Source: Palsa-147 sp049279675 (lineage in GTDB: Bacteria > Acidobacteriota > Terriglobia > Acidiferrales > UBA7541). Taken from it: 47,791 nucleotides of DNA. Positions 21,808-31,215 of this stretch are shown here, piece by piece. The position numbers and the translations under genes are program-made. Below the pieces are notes generated by a model. That model did not search any database, was not told the origin of the DNA, and saw only the letters and a list, made by a program, of their open reading frames with translations. How positions within the stretch are numbered: position 1 is the stretch's first letter; every line of letters begins with the position of its first letter. Location of the stretch: the NCBI GenBank assembly GCA_049279675.1, contig JBAPOP010000137.1, positions 1-47,791 on the forward strand. The letters run 5' to 3'.

Positions 21808-22713
21808 ATGAAGACAACTCTGATCGCGATTTTCGCGCTCGCCCTGTCGGCGGGGGCGCGAAGCGACGTCTCACCCATGCAACTCGAAAGCACTGTGCCT
21901 TCGATTTCGATCGCATACGCGGGGCAGGGCAGCGATCCTACGATCGGTCCTTACTACCGGTTTTCGGTTCGAAATAATTCGACCCACAGCGTGACAGGGT
22001 TCCATCTGTTCGAGGTTCCGGATTCCATTCAAAAGTCCAACGGAAGCTACGCGTGCGACGGCACTTGCATGGCAGTGGAACTGAACGGTGACAGCGCCGA
22101 TCCGATGATCAAGGCGGGCGCGTCATTTGATTTGCATGTGCCTCTGAAAGACGCGTCGCGATGGCCGACGATTTGGATCGATGCGGCCGTCTTCGATAAT
22201 TATACGTACGAAGGCGATAAGAAGATCGCGTCGCATCTCGGCCTCGCCCAGATCGCCACACAGGCTGCATTCGATCGTATCAAGCCGTTGCTCGATGGCA
22301 TCGCGACAGACACCACAAATTCCGACAGTGGAAAAGCGCAGGAACTTCAATCGGAATTGAAGGCGATATCCGTAGATGTCGAGCCCGAGATGATCCAGCG
22401 ATTTAATTATTGGTTCCCGGCCACGCCGGACTGCGGCCACGATTTCGACCGGCTCATGCAAAATACGGCTGCAGCCGCCACTCACATCATCGAGCGCGAA
22501 CTCGAGAAATACATATCTGGCGCCGACGGAGCTGCAACGACGTTCACCACTTGGCTCGCTTCCATTAACGATTACATGCATAAGGGCCATATCGGCTGCG
22601 TTGGGTGTTCTGACCTGCCAAGCGGCGCGTCTTCGGCCTCGACCGAGTTTCAGGCGTGTCCGGCGCCAGGTGCTTCGGCGGCTACGCAGAAACCCCTTCT
22701 TCAGAGCAATTAG
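21808..22713 (+). CDS. Secreted hypothetical protein with cysteine-rich C-terminal region
   Basis: A 301-residue protein. Residues 1-19 (MKTTLIAIFALALSAGARS) form a signal peptide. A beta-rich domain follows with YRFSVRNNSTHSVTGFHLFEV, where Cys residues in SYACDGTCMAVE could pair. A helical region with EIQ-type patterns spans about 150-250. Near the C-terminus are HIGCVGCS and a low-complexity Ser/Ala tail with a further Cys. CVGC is not CXXCH, so heme attachment is not indicated. The ATG at 21808 is chosen for the signal peptide; an in-frame ATG at 21736 has no supporting sequence. I do not recognise the family. Confidence 0.65.
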   Translation: MKTTLIAIFALALSAGARSDVSPMQLESTVPSISIAYAGQGSDPTIGPYYRFSVRNNSTHSVTGFHLFEVPDSIQKSNGSYACDGTCMAVELNGDSADPMIKAGASFDLHVPLKDASRWPTIWIDAAVFDNYTYEGDKKIASHLGLAQIATQAAFDRIKPLLDGIATDTTNSDSGKAQELQSELKAISVDVEPEMIQRFNYWFPATPDCGHDFDRLMQNTAAAATHIIERELEKYISGADGAATTFTTWLASINDYMHKGHIGCVGCSDLPSGASSASTEFQACPAPGASAATQKPLLQSN

Positions 22714-23030
22714 TCCCTTCTTCGGGCGCTCTCCGCTAGGCCTCAGGGCGCGATATCGAGCTCGCGACTCCTTCCCGACCGGTCAGATTACCAACTAAGC
22801 AGAACTTGCAGACGGGGCGAAAGAAAATCATAGTCACAGTTTCGTGATAAAATAGCAACCACCCTATTTACATGCACTTAGCTCGTAGTACTCCGTGGCA
22901 TCCTACGTGCTGTTCTTAACTTGGGGGCGTCTATCTTTTGAGCGCGATTTGAAGCACGCGCACCCGACCTCTCGATAGACGATTTTGGCCGGGAATTGAA
23001 ACCGCGCTAGAGATTGGAACTCAAACGGAC
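22714..23030. other. Upstream region of the exporter-glucan synthase operon
   Basis: No coding frame is convincing here. An A/T-rich patch with TAAAAT (about 22847) could be a -10 element, but no -35 match sits at the right distance. This region must carry the promoter of the genes from 23031 onward. Confidence 0.4.
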
Positions 23031-24863
23031 ATGAGCACGGCGAAAATCGACATCCATCCAACGCCGAGGCCCAAATGGCGAGAGCGCCTCCAGGCGCTCA
23101 AAAACATCCCACCGCTCATGCGGATGGTTTGGCACGCAGCACCGGGGACGGTCCTTCTCGGTGTCCTCCTTCGCGTCGTGATTTCTCTCATCCCTCTGGC
23201 AGTGTTGGCGGTGACGAAAGTCATCATCGATTCGATCGTCTTGGTGTCGCAACACGGCCCGTTGCGGCCGCATTTCTGGTGGCTGGTGGTGCTTGAGTTT
23301 GCGCTCGCGTGTACCGCTACCGGCGTGGGACGCGTGCTCGATTATTGCGACGTTGCGCTCGCCGAAAAATACACGCGCTACATCAGCACGCGAATTATGG
23401 AACACGCCTCGCGCCTCGATCTTTCGACGTACGAAGATCCGATGTTCTACGACAAGATGGAGCGCGCCCGAGTCCAGGGCACCGACCGGCTGGCGATGAT
23501 TCAGTCCACCGGTCGCTTTGTGCAGCAGGCGATAACCACAGTCAGCTTGGCTGCGGGCATCTTCTTTTTCTCACCGTGGCTTCTGCTCGGCTTGGTGCTC
23601 TGCATCGTTCCCACGTTTCTCGGCGAGACGCATTTTGCGTTCCTGGGATATTCGCTCAATTTTCAGCAAACGCCTTCGCGCCGCGAGTTGGACTACCTGC
23701 GCGTTCTGGGCGGAAGTAAGGAAAGCGCCAAAGAGCTGAAGCTTTTTGGGCTGGCGCCATTTCTGGTGGGACGGTACACCGCGATTTCGGGCGACCTACA
23801 AAATCAGACGTTGGGATTGGCGAAACGACGCTTGGCCGTCGGTTCGGTTCTTGCGGTACTTGGAACGCTTGGCTACTACGGCGCCTACGCTTACGTTGTG
23901 TACGAGACGCTGCTCGGCGTCCTTTCAATCGGCACGTTGACATTCCTTGCTGGCGCGATCGCGGGCGCGAGTTCCAATATTCAGCTTGTCTTCTCTACTT
24001 TTTCGAGCATTGCAGATCAAGCGCTGTTTCTCACTGATCTTTTGGATTTCTTTGCGCTCACCCCGAAAGTTCGTTCAAAGCCGAACGCGCTGCCTGTGCC
24101 ACGCCCGATTCTCCAGGGATTCGAGTTCAAGAATGTTTCTTTTGCCTATCCCGGGTCGAAGCGGATGGTGTTGAAGAATGTCAGTTTTAAGCTTCAGCCA
24201 TGCGAGCGCATCGCTCTCGTCGGAGAGAACGGACAGGGCAAGACGACGATCGTCAAGCTGCTCGCTCGTCTCTACGACGTCACCGACGGCCAAATTCTTC
24301 TCGATGGCGTCGATATTCGCGAATACGACCTCGATGATCTCTGGAAAGAAACCAGCGTCATTTTTCAGGATTTCATGCGCTACGAAATGACGGCCTCGGA
24401 CAACATCGCGATGGGCCGCATCGAGGACCGCGCGAACGCGACTCGAATTCGAGAAGCGGCCGTCCAGAGCCTTGCTGCGCCGATTATCGAGAGGCTTCCG
24501 AAGGGCTTCGATCAAGTTCTTGGCTGCCGTTTTGACGGTGGCGTGGATCTTTCCGGCGGAGAGTGGCAGCGCATGGCGCTGGCGCGGGCTTATTTGCGAA
24601 ACGCGCAATTGCTGATTCTCGATGAGCCGACGGCTTCGCTCGACGCGCGCTCAGAACACGATGTCTTCCGGCAATTCACGGAACTGACCGCAGGAAAAAT
24701 GGCACTCTTGATTTCTCACCGATTCTCGACTGTCCGGATGGCGGATCGAATCCTGGTGATGGAAGACGGAAAAATCACGGAAGAAGGGCCGCACGACGAT
24801 CTGATGAAGAGCGGCGGGCATTATGCGGAGATGTTCGAACTTCAGGCAACGAGTTACCGATGA
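23031..24863 (+). CDS. ABC exporter (fused permease and ATPase), candidate glucan exporter
   Basis: A 610-residue half-transporter. Membrane segments lie at about 40-65, 85-105, 165-195, 270-290 and 300-320. The ATPase domain (about 362-600) has Walker A GENGQGKTT (398-406), Q-loop FQDF, signature LSGGEWQ (507-513), Walker B LLILDEP (527-533) and switch His563. The sequence alone says type IV ABC exporter (MsbA/HlyB-like). The 20-base gap to the NdvB-like synthase places it like NdvA/ChvA, the exporter of cyclic beta-1,2-glucan in rhizobia and Agrobacterium; that role is inferred from position. The ATG at 23031 lacks a strong ribosome-binding site. Confidence 0.9.
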   Translation: MSTAKIDIHPTPRPKWRERLQALKNIPPLMRMVWHAAPGTVLLGVLLRVVISLIPLAVLAVTKVIIDSIVLVSQHGPLRPHFWWLVVLEFALACTATGVGRVLDYCDVALAEKYTRYISTRIMEHASRLDLSTYEDPMFYDKMERARVQGTDRLAMIQSTGRFVQQAITTVSLAAGIFFFSPWLLLGLVLCIVPTFLGETHFAFLGYSLNFQQTPSRRELDYLRVLGGSKESAKELKLFGLAPFLVGRYTAISGDLQNQTLGLAKRRLAVGSVLAVLGTLGYYGAYAYVVYETLLGVLSIGTLTFLAGAIAGASSNIQLVFSTFSSIADQALFLTDLLDFFALTPKVRSKPNALPVPRPILQGFEFKNVSFAYPGSKRMVLKNVSFKLQPCERIALVGENGQGKTTIVKLLARLYDVTDGQILLDGVDIREYDLDDLWKETSVIFQDFMRYEMTASDNIAMGRIEDRANATRIREAAVQSLAAPIIERLPKGFDQVLGCRFDGGVDLSGGEWQRMALARAYLRNAQLLILDEPTASLDARSEHDVFRQFTELTAGKMALLISHRFSTVRMADRILVMEDGKITEEGPHDDLMKSGGHYAEMFELQATSYR

Positions 24864-24883
24864 AACTTCGAGGACACAATTAG

Positions 24884-27800
24884 ATGGCCGCTGCTGAACA
24901 AAATCCGCTGGCTTCGCTGCAGACCGCTCGCTGGCCGTCGTTGCCGGAGGGGGATCCGCGCGAGACGCAATTGCCCGGCGAATTGACGCCCTGCAACGCA
25001 GAGCGGTCCGCGCAAGGAGAGCGTTCGCCGAGTGAACGCTCACAATCTGAAAACGCGCGCTTGTTTGCGCTCGCGGTTTGCGAGGCGAAGACATGGAAAC
25101 TCGGCGCCGTTCTTGGGGGCGCCGCAGGACTTGAGGAACGGCGGAAGCTCATCGAGCGTTCGCTGCGCAGTGCTGTGCAATCCGTGAAAAAGCTCGAGCA
25201 GATCGAGGCCAGCCGCCGTGTGGGAGCGAAGTGGCTGCTCGACAATTCGAATTTGTTCCGCCTTTGTTTGCAGGAAGTGCGGGAAGCACTCGGGTCGGCT
25301 AAGGAGCTGCCGCAGATTGAAAACGCGCGCTCGCAACGCCTTCCACGCGCCTTCGCCGCGGCGGAAAGCTTCATGCTGGCAGCGGACTTCGATTTTGACG
25401 GACTGAAATTCTCAACGTTCGTAAACGGCATACAGGAAGAGTCCTCGCTGGTTTATGCTGAAATTGGGCTGCTGCGGCCGTTCGCACAGCTTGCCGTTCT
25501 TGAACGCGTGGCCAAACTCGCGGGGAAAATCTCCGCGGACGCGAATTCGGAAGCCGCCGGAGCGACTCCCCCCGACGAGAGACCCATCAAATCGCTTCAA
25601 GTTTTGGTCGCCACGTTGCGTTGCATCATGGATACGGACTGGCGCGAGATCTTTGAGGCAGTCAGCGCGACCGGATGGATTCTGAGCGAGGATCCTGCGG
25701 GCGCGTACGAAGGAATGGACGCGGAGGGCCGCGAATCGTATTGCAGGATCGTTGCCGAATTCAGTGCGAAGTCTAACTGGAGCGAAGCGCAAATCGCGCG
25801 TAAGGTGGTGGCGCTCGCCGTCGCGCCCCACGCTGTCTCCGAGGCTCGCGCCCGCGAGCGCAGGTCGCACGTCGGATATTATCTCGCCAACGACGGGCAG
25901 AAGATTCTCAAGAAAGCGATCGGTGCTCGTTCCACGATTATCGAGCGCGTTCGAGGAATTATCCTGCGATGGCCCGAGCTCTTCTATTTCATTGCAATTG
26001 AAGCCGTCACGCTCGGCGTGATGAACCAACTTCTCTCAATTTCCGCAGCGCGTCTCGCAGGGCTGCTTGTGCTGCCGCTCTTTTTGCTGCCGGTGCTTGA
26101 ATGCGCCGTCAGCGCCGTAAATCTTCTAGCGACACTCGTCGTCCGCCCGCAAAGGCTCCCGCGACTCGATTTTTCGGAAGGCATCCCGAACGACTGCGCG
26201 ACGATCGTCGCAGTCCCGATGCTTTTGATTAACGAGGAGCAGGTCGAGCGCGCCGCCAGGGACCTCGAAATTCGTTTCCTTGGAAATCGCGACGCGAATC
26301 TCCACTTCGCGCTTCTCACCGATCTCCCGGATTCGAACACGCGATTTGACGACCACGATGTCTTGACAGGCTTGTGCTCTGAGCTAATTCGCGCGTTGAA
26401 TGATAAATACGCGCACGAAGGCCGGGGCTCGTTCTTCCATTTCCATCGCCCACGGATGTTCAATCAAGCCGAAGGCGTGTGGATGGGCTGGGAACGCAAG
26501 CGCGGAAAGATCCTAGATTTCAATCAATTGCTGCTCGGTAAGCGCGATCGTTTCACGGAAAAGGTGGGCGATCTTTCGCTCCTCCAGAATGTTCGATACG
26601 TGATTACGCTCGATCTCGATACGCAGTTGCCGCGAGATGCGGCGCACAAACTTGTCGGCGCCATCGCCCATCCATTGAATCGCGCTGTCCTCAACACAGC
26701 GACGAACTTGGTTGTCGAAGGTTACGGGATTCTGCAGCCGCGCGTCGACATCTGCACGAAGTCAGCGGGCAAGTCGCGAATGTCTTCCATTCTCTCCGGA
26801 GAGACGGGCTTCGATATTTACACGCGAGCCATCTCCGACGTGTATCAGGATTTGTTCGGTGAAGGTTCGTTCACGGGGAAGGGAATTTACGAGGTCGCGA
26901 CGTTCCAGCAAGTTCTGGAGAATCGCTTCCCCAGCAACGCCATCTTGAGTCACGATCTGATCGAGGGCGCCTACGCGCGCGCTGGGCTGATCTCCGACGT
27001 TGAAGTGGTGGACGATTATCCTTCCCGTTTCAGCGCATTCAGCAAACGCAAGCATCGCTGGGTGCGCGGCGATTGGCAGATTCTGCGTTGGATGTTCCCT
27101 CGCGTACCCGATGCGTCTGGGTGCAGCGTGCGGAATCCGCTCAACGTTGTCTCGCGCTGGAAGATTTTAGACAATTTGCGCCGCAGCCTCACCGAATTTG
27201 CGACATTCGCGCTCCTGGTGTGCGGATGGCTGGTTCTGCCGGGGAAGGCCCTCTATTGGACGCTCGCGACCCTCGCGTTGATTGCGCTGCCTTCGTTCCT
27301 GCACACGGCGATCGCGATCGTCAAGGCGCGCCGCGCTCTGTTCTCGCCGGAGTTTTGGTGGAACACGATTTCCGATCTCGTTAGCGCAAATCTGCGGTTG
27401 TTCTTCCGGCTGACGTTTCTCTGCCACCAGAGTCTCGTGACTCTTGATGCCGTCGTTCGTACGATCATCCGTATGACGGTCACGCACCGGCGAATGTTGA
27501 ATTGGGAGACGGCGGCGGAAGCAGAATTTGCCGCGGAGAAAACGTCGCCTGTCGAAGTCTATTTGGATTGGACGCCGCTACTTTCGCTCGGGATTGCGGC
27601 GCTGATCGCCGCCTTCAGGCCGTTCGATCTCGTTGTCGCCGCTCCTTTCCTGTTGCTGTGGGCATCGTCAAAATCGATCGCGCGCTGGATTGACAAGCCG
27701 CGGCGCTCGAAGCGCAATAGCGTCGCTGCAGGCGACCAGGCGATGCTCCGCCAGGCCACGCTGCGTACCTGGCGCTTCTTCCGGGAGTTCAGCACCGCCG

Positions 27801-29617
27801 AAGAAAATTGGCTGATTCCAGATATCGTTCAAGAAGATGCTCCGGGGATCGCGCATCGCATTTCGCCGACGAATCTCGGATTCCTTCTGACATCGCGACT
27901 CGCCGCGCACGATCTTGGTTTCACGACGTTGCCGGAATTTATCGCCGCGACTGGGCGAAGCTTCGACACCTTCCGCGAGATGCCGAAGCTGAACGGCCAT
28001 CTTTACAATTGGTACGACACGCTGACACTCGAAGCCGTCGCGCCGCGCTTCGTCTCGACGGTGGACAGCGGCAATCTTGTCTGCTCGCTCTGGACTCTGA
28101 AGCAGGGATGCCTGGAAGCGAAGGCGCGCAAAGTGTTCGACCCGTCGTTGTGGCGGGGGATTCTCGATCACGTGGATCTCATTAGCGAAATCTTGGTGAG
28201 CGCGAAAGAACAGGAGCTCATCGAGAAGCTCGATGCGCTAAAGCATCGTATGGCGCCGCTCGCCGTTTCCGCGACGAAGTGGCTCGAAGCGTTGCCGGAA
28301 ATCGAAATCGAGGTGGCCTCGTTCGAGGAAGCTGCGTTGAGCTCGAATTGTTCGAGCGAGATCAAATGGTGGGCGCAGGAAATGCACATGCGCGTGCGCA
28401 AGCTTGTCGAGTTGGCTTACGACTTCGCGCCGTGGTTCTCGCCGGTGTACGCAAAACTGCGCAGTGACTTTCCGATTCAGGATGGAATTGATCCCAGCGC
28501 GATGACTCTCGAATCTGCGCGGAACGTGATTCGAAGCCTCGATCAAAAACTCCGCTGGTTCGCATCGGCGGATGATGTGGATATCGAATCGCAGGCGGCG
28601 ATCACGCTCCTGCGCTCCGCGCTTGGCCGCTCGGCCAATCTGTGCGCAACGACGAGCATGAACCTGGATTTTATCGCCGAGGACGTCGACGAATTCGTAG
28701 CCGCGATGGATTTCAAATTCCTGTACAACCCGCAGCGCAAGCTGCTCTCGATTGGATTTGATGCCGATTCGAATCGCTTGAACGAGGCGCATTACGATCT
28801 GCTCGCATCCGAAGCGCGAGCGGCGTCGTTCGTCGCCATTGCCAAGGGCGAAATCCCTCAGGAAAGTTGGTTCCGTCTCAGCCGCTCGCATACGATTTTC
28901 AAGAGCACGTCCGTCATGCTTTCCTGGACCGGAACGATGTTTGAATACCTGCTGCCCGGCCTGTGGATGAAGTCCTATCCGAACACGCTTCTCGATCACA
29001 ACCAGCGCGCTGCCCTTCGATCGCAGCAGAAATATGCGGCCGCGAAATCGATCCCGTGGGGAATTTCGGAATCGTCCTCGAGCGTGAAAAATCCCGACGG
29101 CTTCTATCATTACCAGGCTTACGGCGTGCCCGGCCTGGCATTGAGCCACGACGATTCCGGAGATCTCGTCGTATCGCCGTATTCGAGCTTCCTTGGGTTA
29201 ATCGTTGACGCCGCAAGCTCGTTGAAAAATCTGCGAAAGCTCAAGAAGATGGGATGGCTTGGCGCGTACGGCTTCTTCGAGTCCGCGGATTTCACGCCTG
29301 GCAAAATCGCCGCGACGAAGCAATTCGAAGTCGTGCGCTGCTGGATGGCACATCACCAGGGCATGAGCATCGCGACAGCGGCGAGCGTTCTTTGCCACTC
29401 GTCGATGCAGCGCCGTTTCCATGCGGAGCCCATGGTGGGCGCCACCGAGCGTGTTCTCCACGAGCGGATGCCTCGGCTACTCAAGATGCGGCCTGCCGAA
29501 ATCGCCGGCGCGGTCGCCTCTACCCTGATTGGACACGGACGCCTGGCATTGCGACGCGCGCAGTCGTGGGGTTCTTCTCCCGCAGACTTAACCGTGCCAG
29601 TACAACGCGCGAGCTAA
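24884..29617 (+). CDS. NdvB/ChvB-like glucan synthase (GT84 plus glycoamylase domain), no GH94 domain
   Basis: A 1577-residue inner-membrane protein. After a ~360-residue helical N-terminus come membrane helices (about 363-420) and a glycosyltransferase core with VRYVITLDLDTQLPRDAA (Asp577, Asp579), the SHDLIEGAYARAG acid motif (Asp691) and KRKHRWVRGDWQILRW. More helices lie at about 770-930. The C-terminal third (about 1150-1550) is a glycoamylase domain with WFRLSRSHTIFKSTSVMLSWTGTMFEY and CWMAHHQGMSIATAA. This matches the first half of cyclic beta-1,2-glucan synthase (~2800 residues). The GH94 phosphorylase half, which controls chain length before cyclisation, is absent, and only 70 bases follow before the next gene. 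The ATG follows GAGGA. The product could be a linear or short beta-1,2-glucan. Confidence 0.93.
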   Translation: MAAAEQNPLASLQTARWPSLPEGDPRETQLPGELTPCNAERSAQGERSPSERSQSENARLFALAVCEAKTWKLGAVLGGAAGLEERRKLIERSLRSAVQSVKKLEQIEASRRVGAKWLLDNSNLFRLCLQEVREALGSAKELPQIENARSQRLPRAFAAAESFMLAADFDFDGLKFSTFVNGIQEESSLVYAEIGLLRPFAQLAVLERVAKLAGKISADANSEAAGATPPDERPIKSLQVLVATLRCIMDTDWREIFEAVSATGWILSEDPAGAYEGMDAEGRESYCRIVAEFSAKSNWSEAQIARKVVALAVAPHAVSEARARERRSHVGYYLANDGQKILKKAIGARSTIIERVRGIILRWPELFYFIAIEAVTLGVMNQLLSISAARLAGLLVLPLFLLPVLECAVSAVNLLATLVVRPQRLPRLDFSEGIPNDCATIVAVPMLLINEEQVERAARDLEIRFLGNRDANLHFALLTDLPDSNTRFDDHDVLTGLCSELIRALNDKYAHEGRGSFFHFHRPRMFNQAEGVWMGWERKRGKILDFNQLLLGKRDRFTEKVGDLSLLQNVRYVITLDLDTQLPRDAAHKLVGAIAHPLNRAVLNTATNLVVEGYGILQPRVDICTKSAGKSRMSSILSGETGFDIYTRAISDVYQDLFGEGSFTGKGIYEVATFQQVLENRFPSNAILSHDLIEGAYARAGLISDVEVVDDYPSRFSAFSKRKHRWVRGDWQILRWMFPRVPDASGCSVRNPLNVVSRWKILDNLRRSLTEFATFALLVCGWLVLPGKALYWTLATLALIALPSFLHTAIAIVKARRALFSPEFWWNTISDLVSANLRLFFRLTFLCHQSLVTLDAVVRTIIRMTVTHRRMLNWETAAEAEFAAEKTSPVEVYLDWTPLLSLGIAALIAAFRPFDLVVAAPFLLLWASSKSIARWIDKPRRSKRNSVAAGDQAMLRQATLRTWRFFREFSTAEENWLIPDIVQEDAPGIAHRISPTNLGFLLTSRLAAHDLGFTTLPEFIAATGRSFDTFREMPKLNGHLYNWYDTLTLEAVAPRFVSTVDSGNLVCSLWTLKQGCLEAKARKVFDPSLWRGILDHVDLISEILVSAKEQELIEKLDALKHRMAPLAVSATKWLEALPEIEIEVASFEEAALSSNCSSEIKWWAQEMHMRVRKLVELAYDFAPWFSPVYAKLRSDFPIQDGIDPSAMTLESARNVIRSLDQKLRWFASADDVDIESQAAITLLRSALGRSANLCATTSMNLDFIAEDVDEFVAAMDFKFLYNPQRKLLSIGFDADSNRLNEAHYDLLASEARAASFVAIAKGEIPQESWFRLSRSHTIFKSTSVMLSWTGTMFEYLLPGLWMKSYPNTLLDHNQRAALRSQQKYAAAKSIPWGISESSSSVKNPDGFYHYQAYGVPGLALSHDDSGDLVVSPYSSFLGLIVDAASSLKNLRKLKKMGWLGAYGFFESADFTPGKIAATKQFEVVRCWMAHHQGMSIATAASVLCHSSMQRRFHAEPMVGATERVLHERMPRLLKMRPAEIAGAVASTLIGHGRLALRRAQSWGSSPADLTVPVQRAS

Positions 29618-29688
29618 CAAACTTCAAACTTAACCGGTCTCAAATAAACTGTGCGACACTGTCCGCGCGTAGTTGAGGGCACAACACG

Positions 29689-31215
29689 TTGAAACGAGTC
29701 GTTCAGATCGCGGCGTTCGCAGTTTTACTCCTGGCGTTTTATTTCCCGGCCGCACGCGCGCAAGAAGACAAGAATGTCGCTGCCGGCCCGACGGAAACCG
29801 TCGATGTAGATTCCAGCGCAGCCTCTCATCCGTTCCCGCATTTCTGGGAACAGATGTTCGGCTCGGGCCGCGCGATCCTTTCACTCCGCGATAGTTATCG
29901 CCGAGATCTCCGCGAAGTGAAGCAAGCCACGGGCTTCGAGTACATCCGCTTTCATGCCATTTTTCACGATGAAGCCGGTGTGTACGACGAAGATGCGAAC
30001 GGCGCGCCAGTCTACAATTTCTCTTATGTAGATCAGATTTACGATGGACTGCTTGCGAATGGCGTGCGCCCGTTCGTGGAACTGAGCTTCATGCCCAGCA
30101 AGCTCGCAGCAAAACAAACTCTGCAATCCTTCTGGTATCACCCGATCGTTTCACCACCGAAAGACTGGACGAAGTGGGGAGATCTCGTTTCGCATTTCGC
30201 GCAACACCTCGTTGATCGCTACGGCGTAGACGAAGTCTCTCATTGGTATTTTGAAGTGTGGAACGAGCCGAATCTCGATTTTTGGGCCGGCGAGCCGAAA
30301 GAACAGACCTACTACCAGCTATACGACACGGCCGCAAAGGCGTTGAAGAGCGTGAGTCCTTCGATCCGCGTCGGTGGTCCCTCAACTGCGCAGGCTGCTT
30401 GGGCTGACCGCTTTATTCGCCACATCGCGGAAAACAATATCCCAGCGGATTTTGTTTCCACGCACGTTTACGCGAACGACTCGTCGACTGATATCTTCGG
30501 AACAAAAGAGAACATTCCGCGCGCCGACATGGTCTGCCGCGCGGCGCAAAAAGTTCACGATCAGGTGAAGGCGTCGGCGCGTCCGGACATGCCGATCATC
30601 TGGAGCGAATACAATGCCAGCTATAAGAATGAACCCGACGTCACGGATGCGGTATTCATGGGTCCGTGGCTAGCTAATACGATTCGGGAATGCGATGGCC
30701 TCGCCGAAATCTTTTCTTATTGGTCTTTCTCGGACGTTTTCGAAGAACAGGGCGTCGTCAAGCAGCCGATATATGGTGGATTTGGGCTTATCGCGGAAGA
30801 CGATCTGCCGAAGCCCGCGTTCAACGCTTTCAAGGTGCTCCACAAACTCGGCGATCAACGAATTCCCGTGGATTCTAAGTCGGTGCTCGTAACGAAGCGT
30901 AGCGATGGCGCGCTCGTAATCGCCGCGTGGAATCTTTTCGAGCCGGACGAAAACGGACCGCCGAAGACGATCACGATCAATCTGAAGGATTCGAAACCGA
31001 ACCGCCGCGTGCTTGTCTACCGAGTGGATTCAACTCACGGCTCGCTATTGAACGCTTACAACGCTATGGGAAGGCCCATGAGCCCGACGCCAAAACAGGT
31101 TGCAGAACTGCGTCGTGCGGCCGACCTGCCGGCTCCCGAAAAAGGACAGCTATTGGCCGGCAAAGTGACGGTGACGCTTCCTGCTCAGGGTCTTGCCGTG
31201 CTTGAGATTCAGTGA
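29689..31215 (+). CDS. Secreted GH39-family glycoside hydrolase
   Basis: A 508-residue protein with a signal peptide (residues 1-24, ending ARAQ). It is a retaining (beta/alpha)8 hydrolase. The acid/base Glu193 is in FEVWNEPNLDFW, and the nucleophile Glu307 is in PIIWSEYNAS, spaced as in GH39 beta-xylosidases and alpha-L-iduronidases. FEYIRFHAIFHDE and HVYANDSSTDIFG lie between. A C-terminal beta-sandwich (about 410-508) follows. The start is a TTG at 29689 supported by GAGGG nine bases upstream. Its 3' end overlaps the convergent glucanase gene by 7 bases. Its position after the synthase suggests action on a periplasmic or extracellular glycan, but the linkage specificity is not readable. 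Confidence 0.9.
   Translation: MKRVVQIAAFAVLLLAFYFPAARAQEDKNVAAGPTETVDVDSSAASHPFPHFWEQMFGSGRAILSLRDSYRRDLREVKQATGFEYIRFHAIFHDEAGVYDEDANGAPVYNFSYVDQIYDGLLANGVRPFVELSFMPSKLAAKQTLQSFWYHPIVSPPKDWTKWGDLVSHFAQHLVDRYGVDEVSHWYFEVWNEPNLDFWAGEPKEQTYYQLYDTAAKALKSVSPSIRVGGPSTAQAAWADRFIRHIAENNIPADFVSTHVYANDSSTDIFGTKENIPRADMVCRAAQKVHDQVKASARPDMPIIWSEYNASYKNEPDVTDAVFMGPWLANTIRECDGLAEIFSYWSFSDVFEEQGVVKQPIYGGFGLIAEDDLPKPAFNAFKVLHKLGDQRIPVDSKSVLVTKRSDGALVIAAWNLFEPDENGPPKTITINLKDSKPNRRVLVYRVDSTHGSLLNAYNAMGRPMSPTPKQVAELRRAADLPAPEKGQLLAGKVTVTLPAQGLAVLEIQ

Noticed and set aside
28238..29149. 303-codon minus-strand frame inside the glucan synthase
   Set aside because: It lies opposite the conserved glycoamylase domain, has no ribosome-binding site and no recognisable motif.
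29618..29688. Possible frameshifted remnant of a GH94 domain after the glucan synthase
   Set aside because: Only about 70 bases separate the stop from the next gene and none of it resembles GH94, so the absence is a clean boundary rather than a frameshift.
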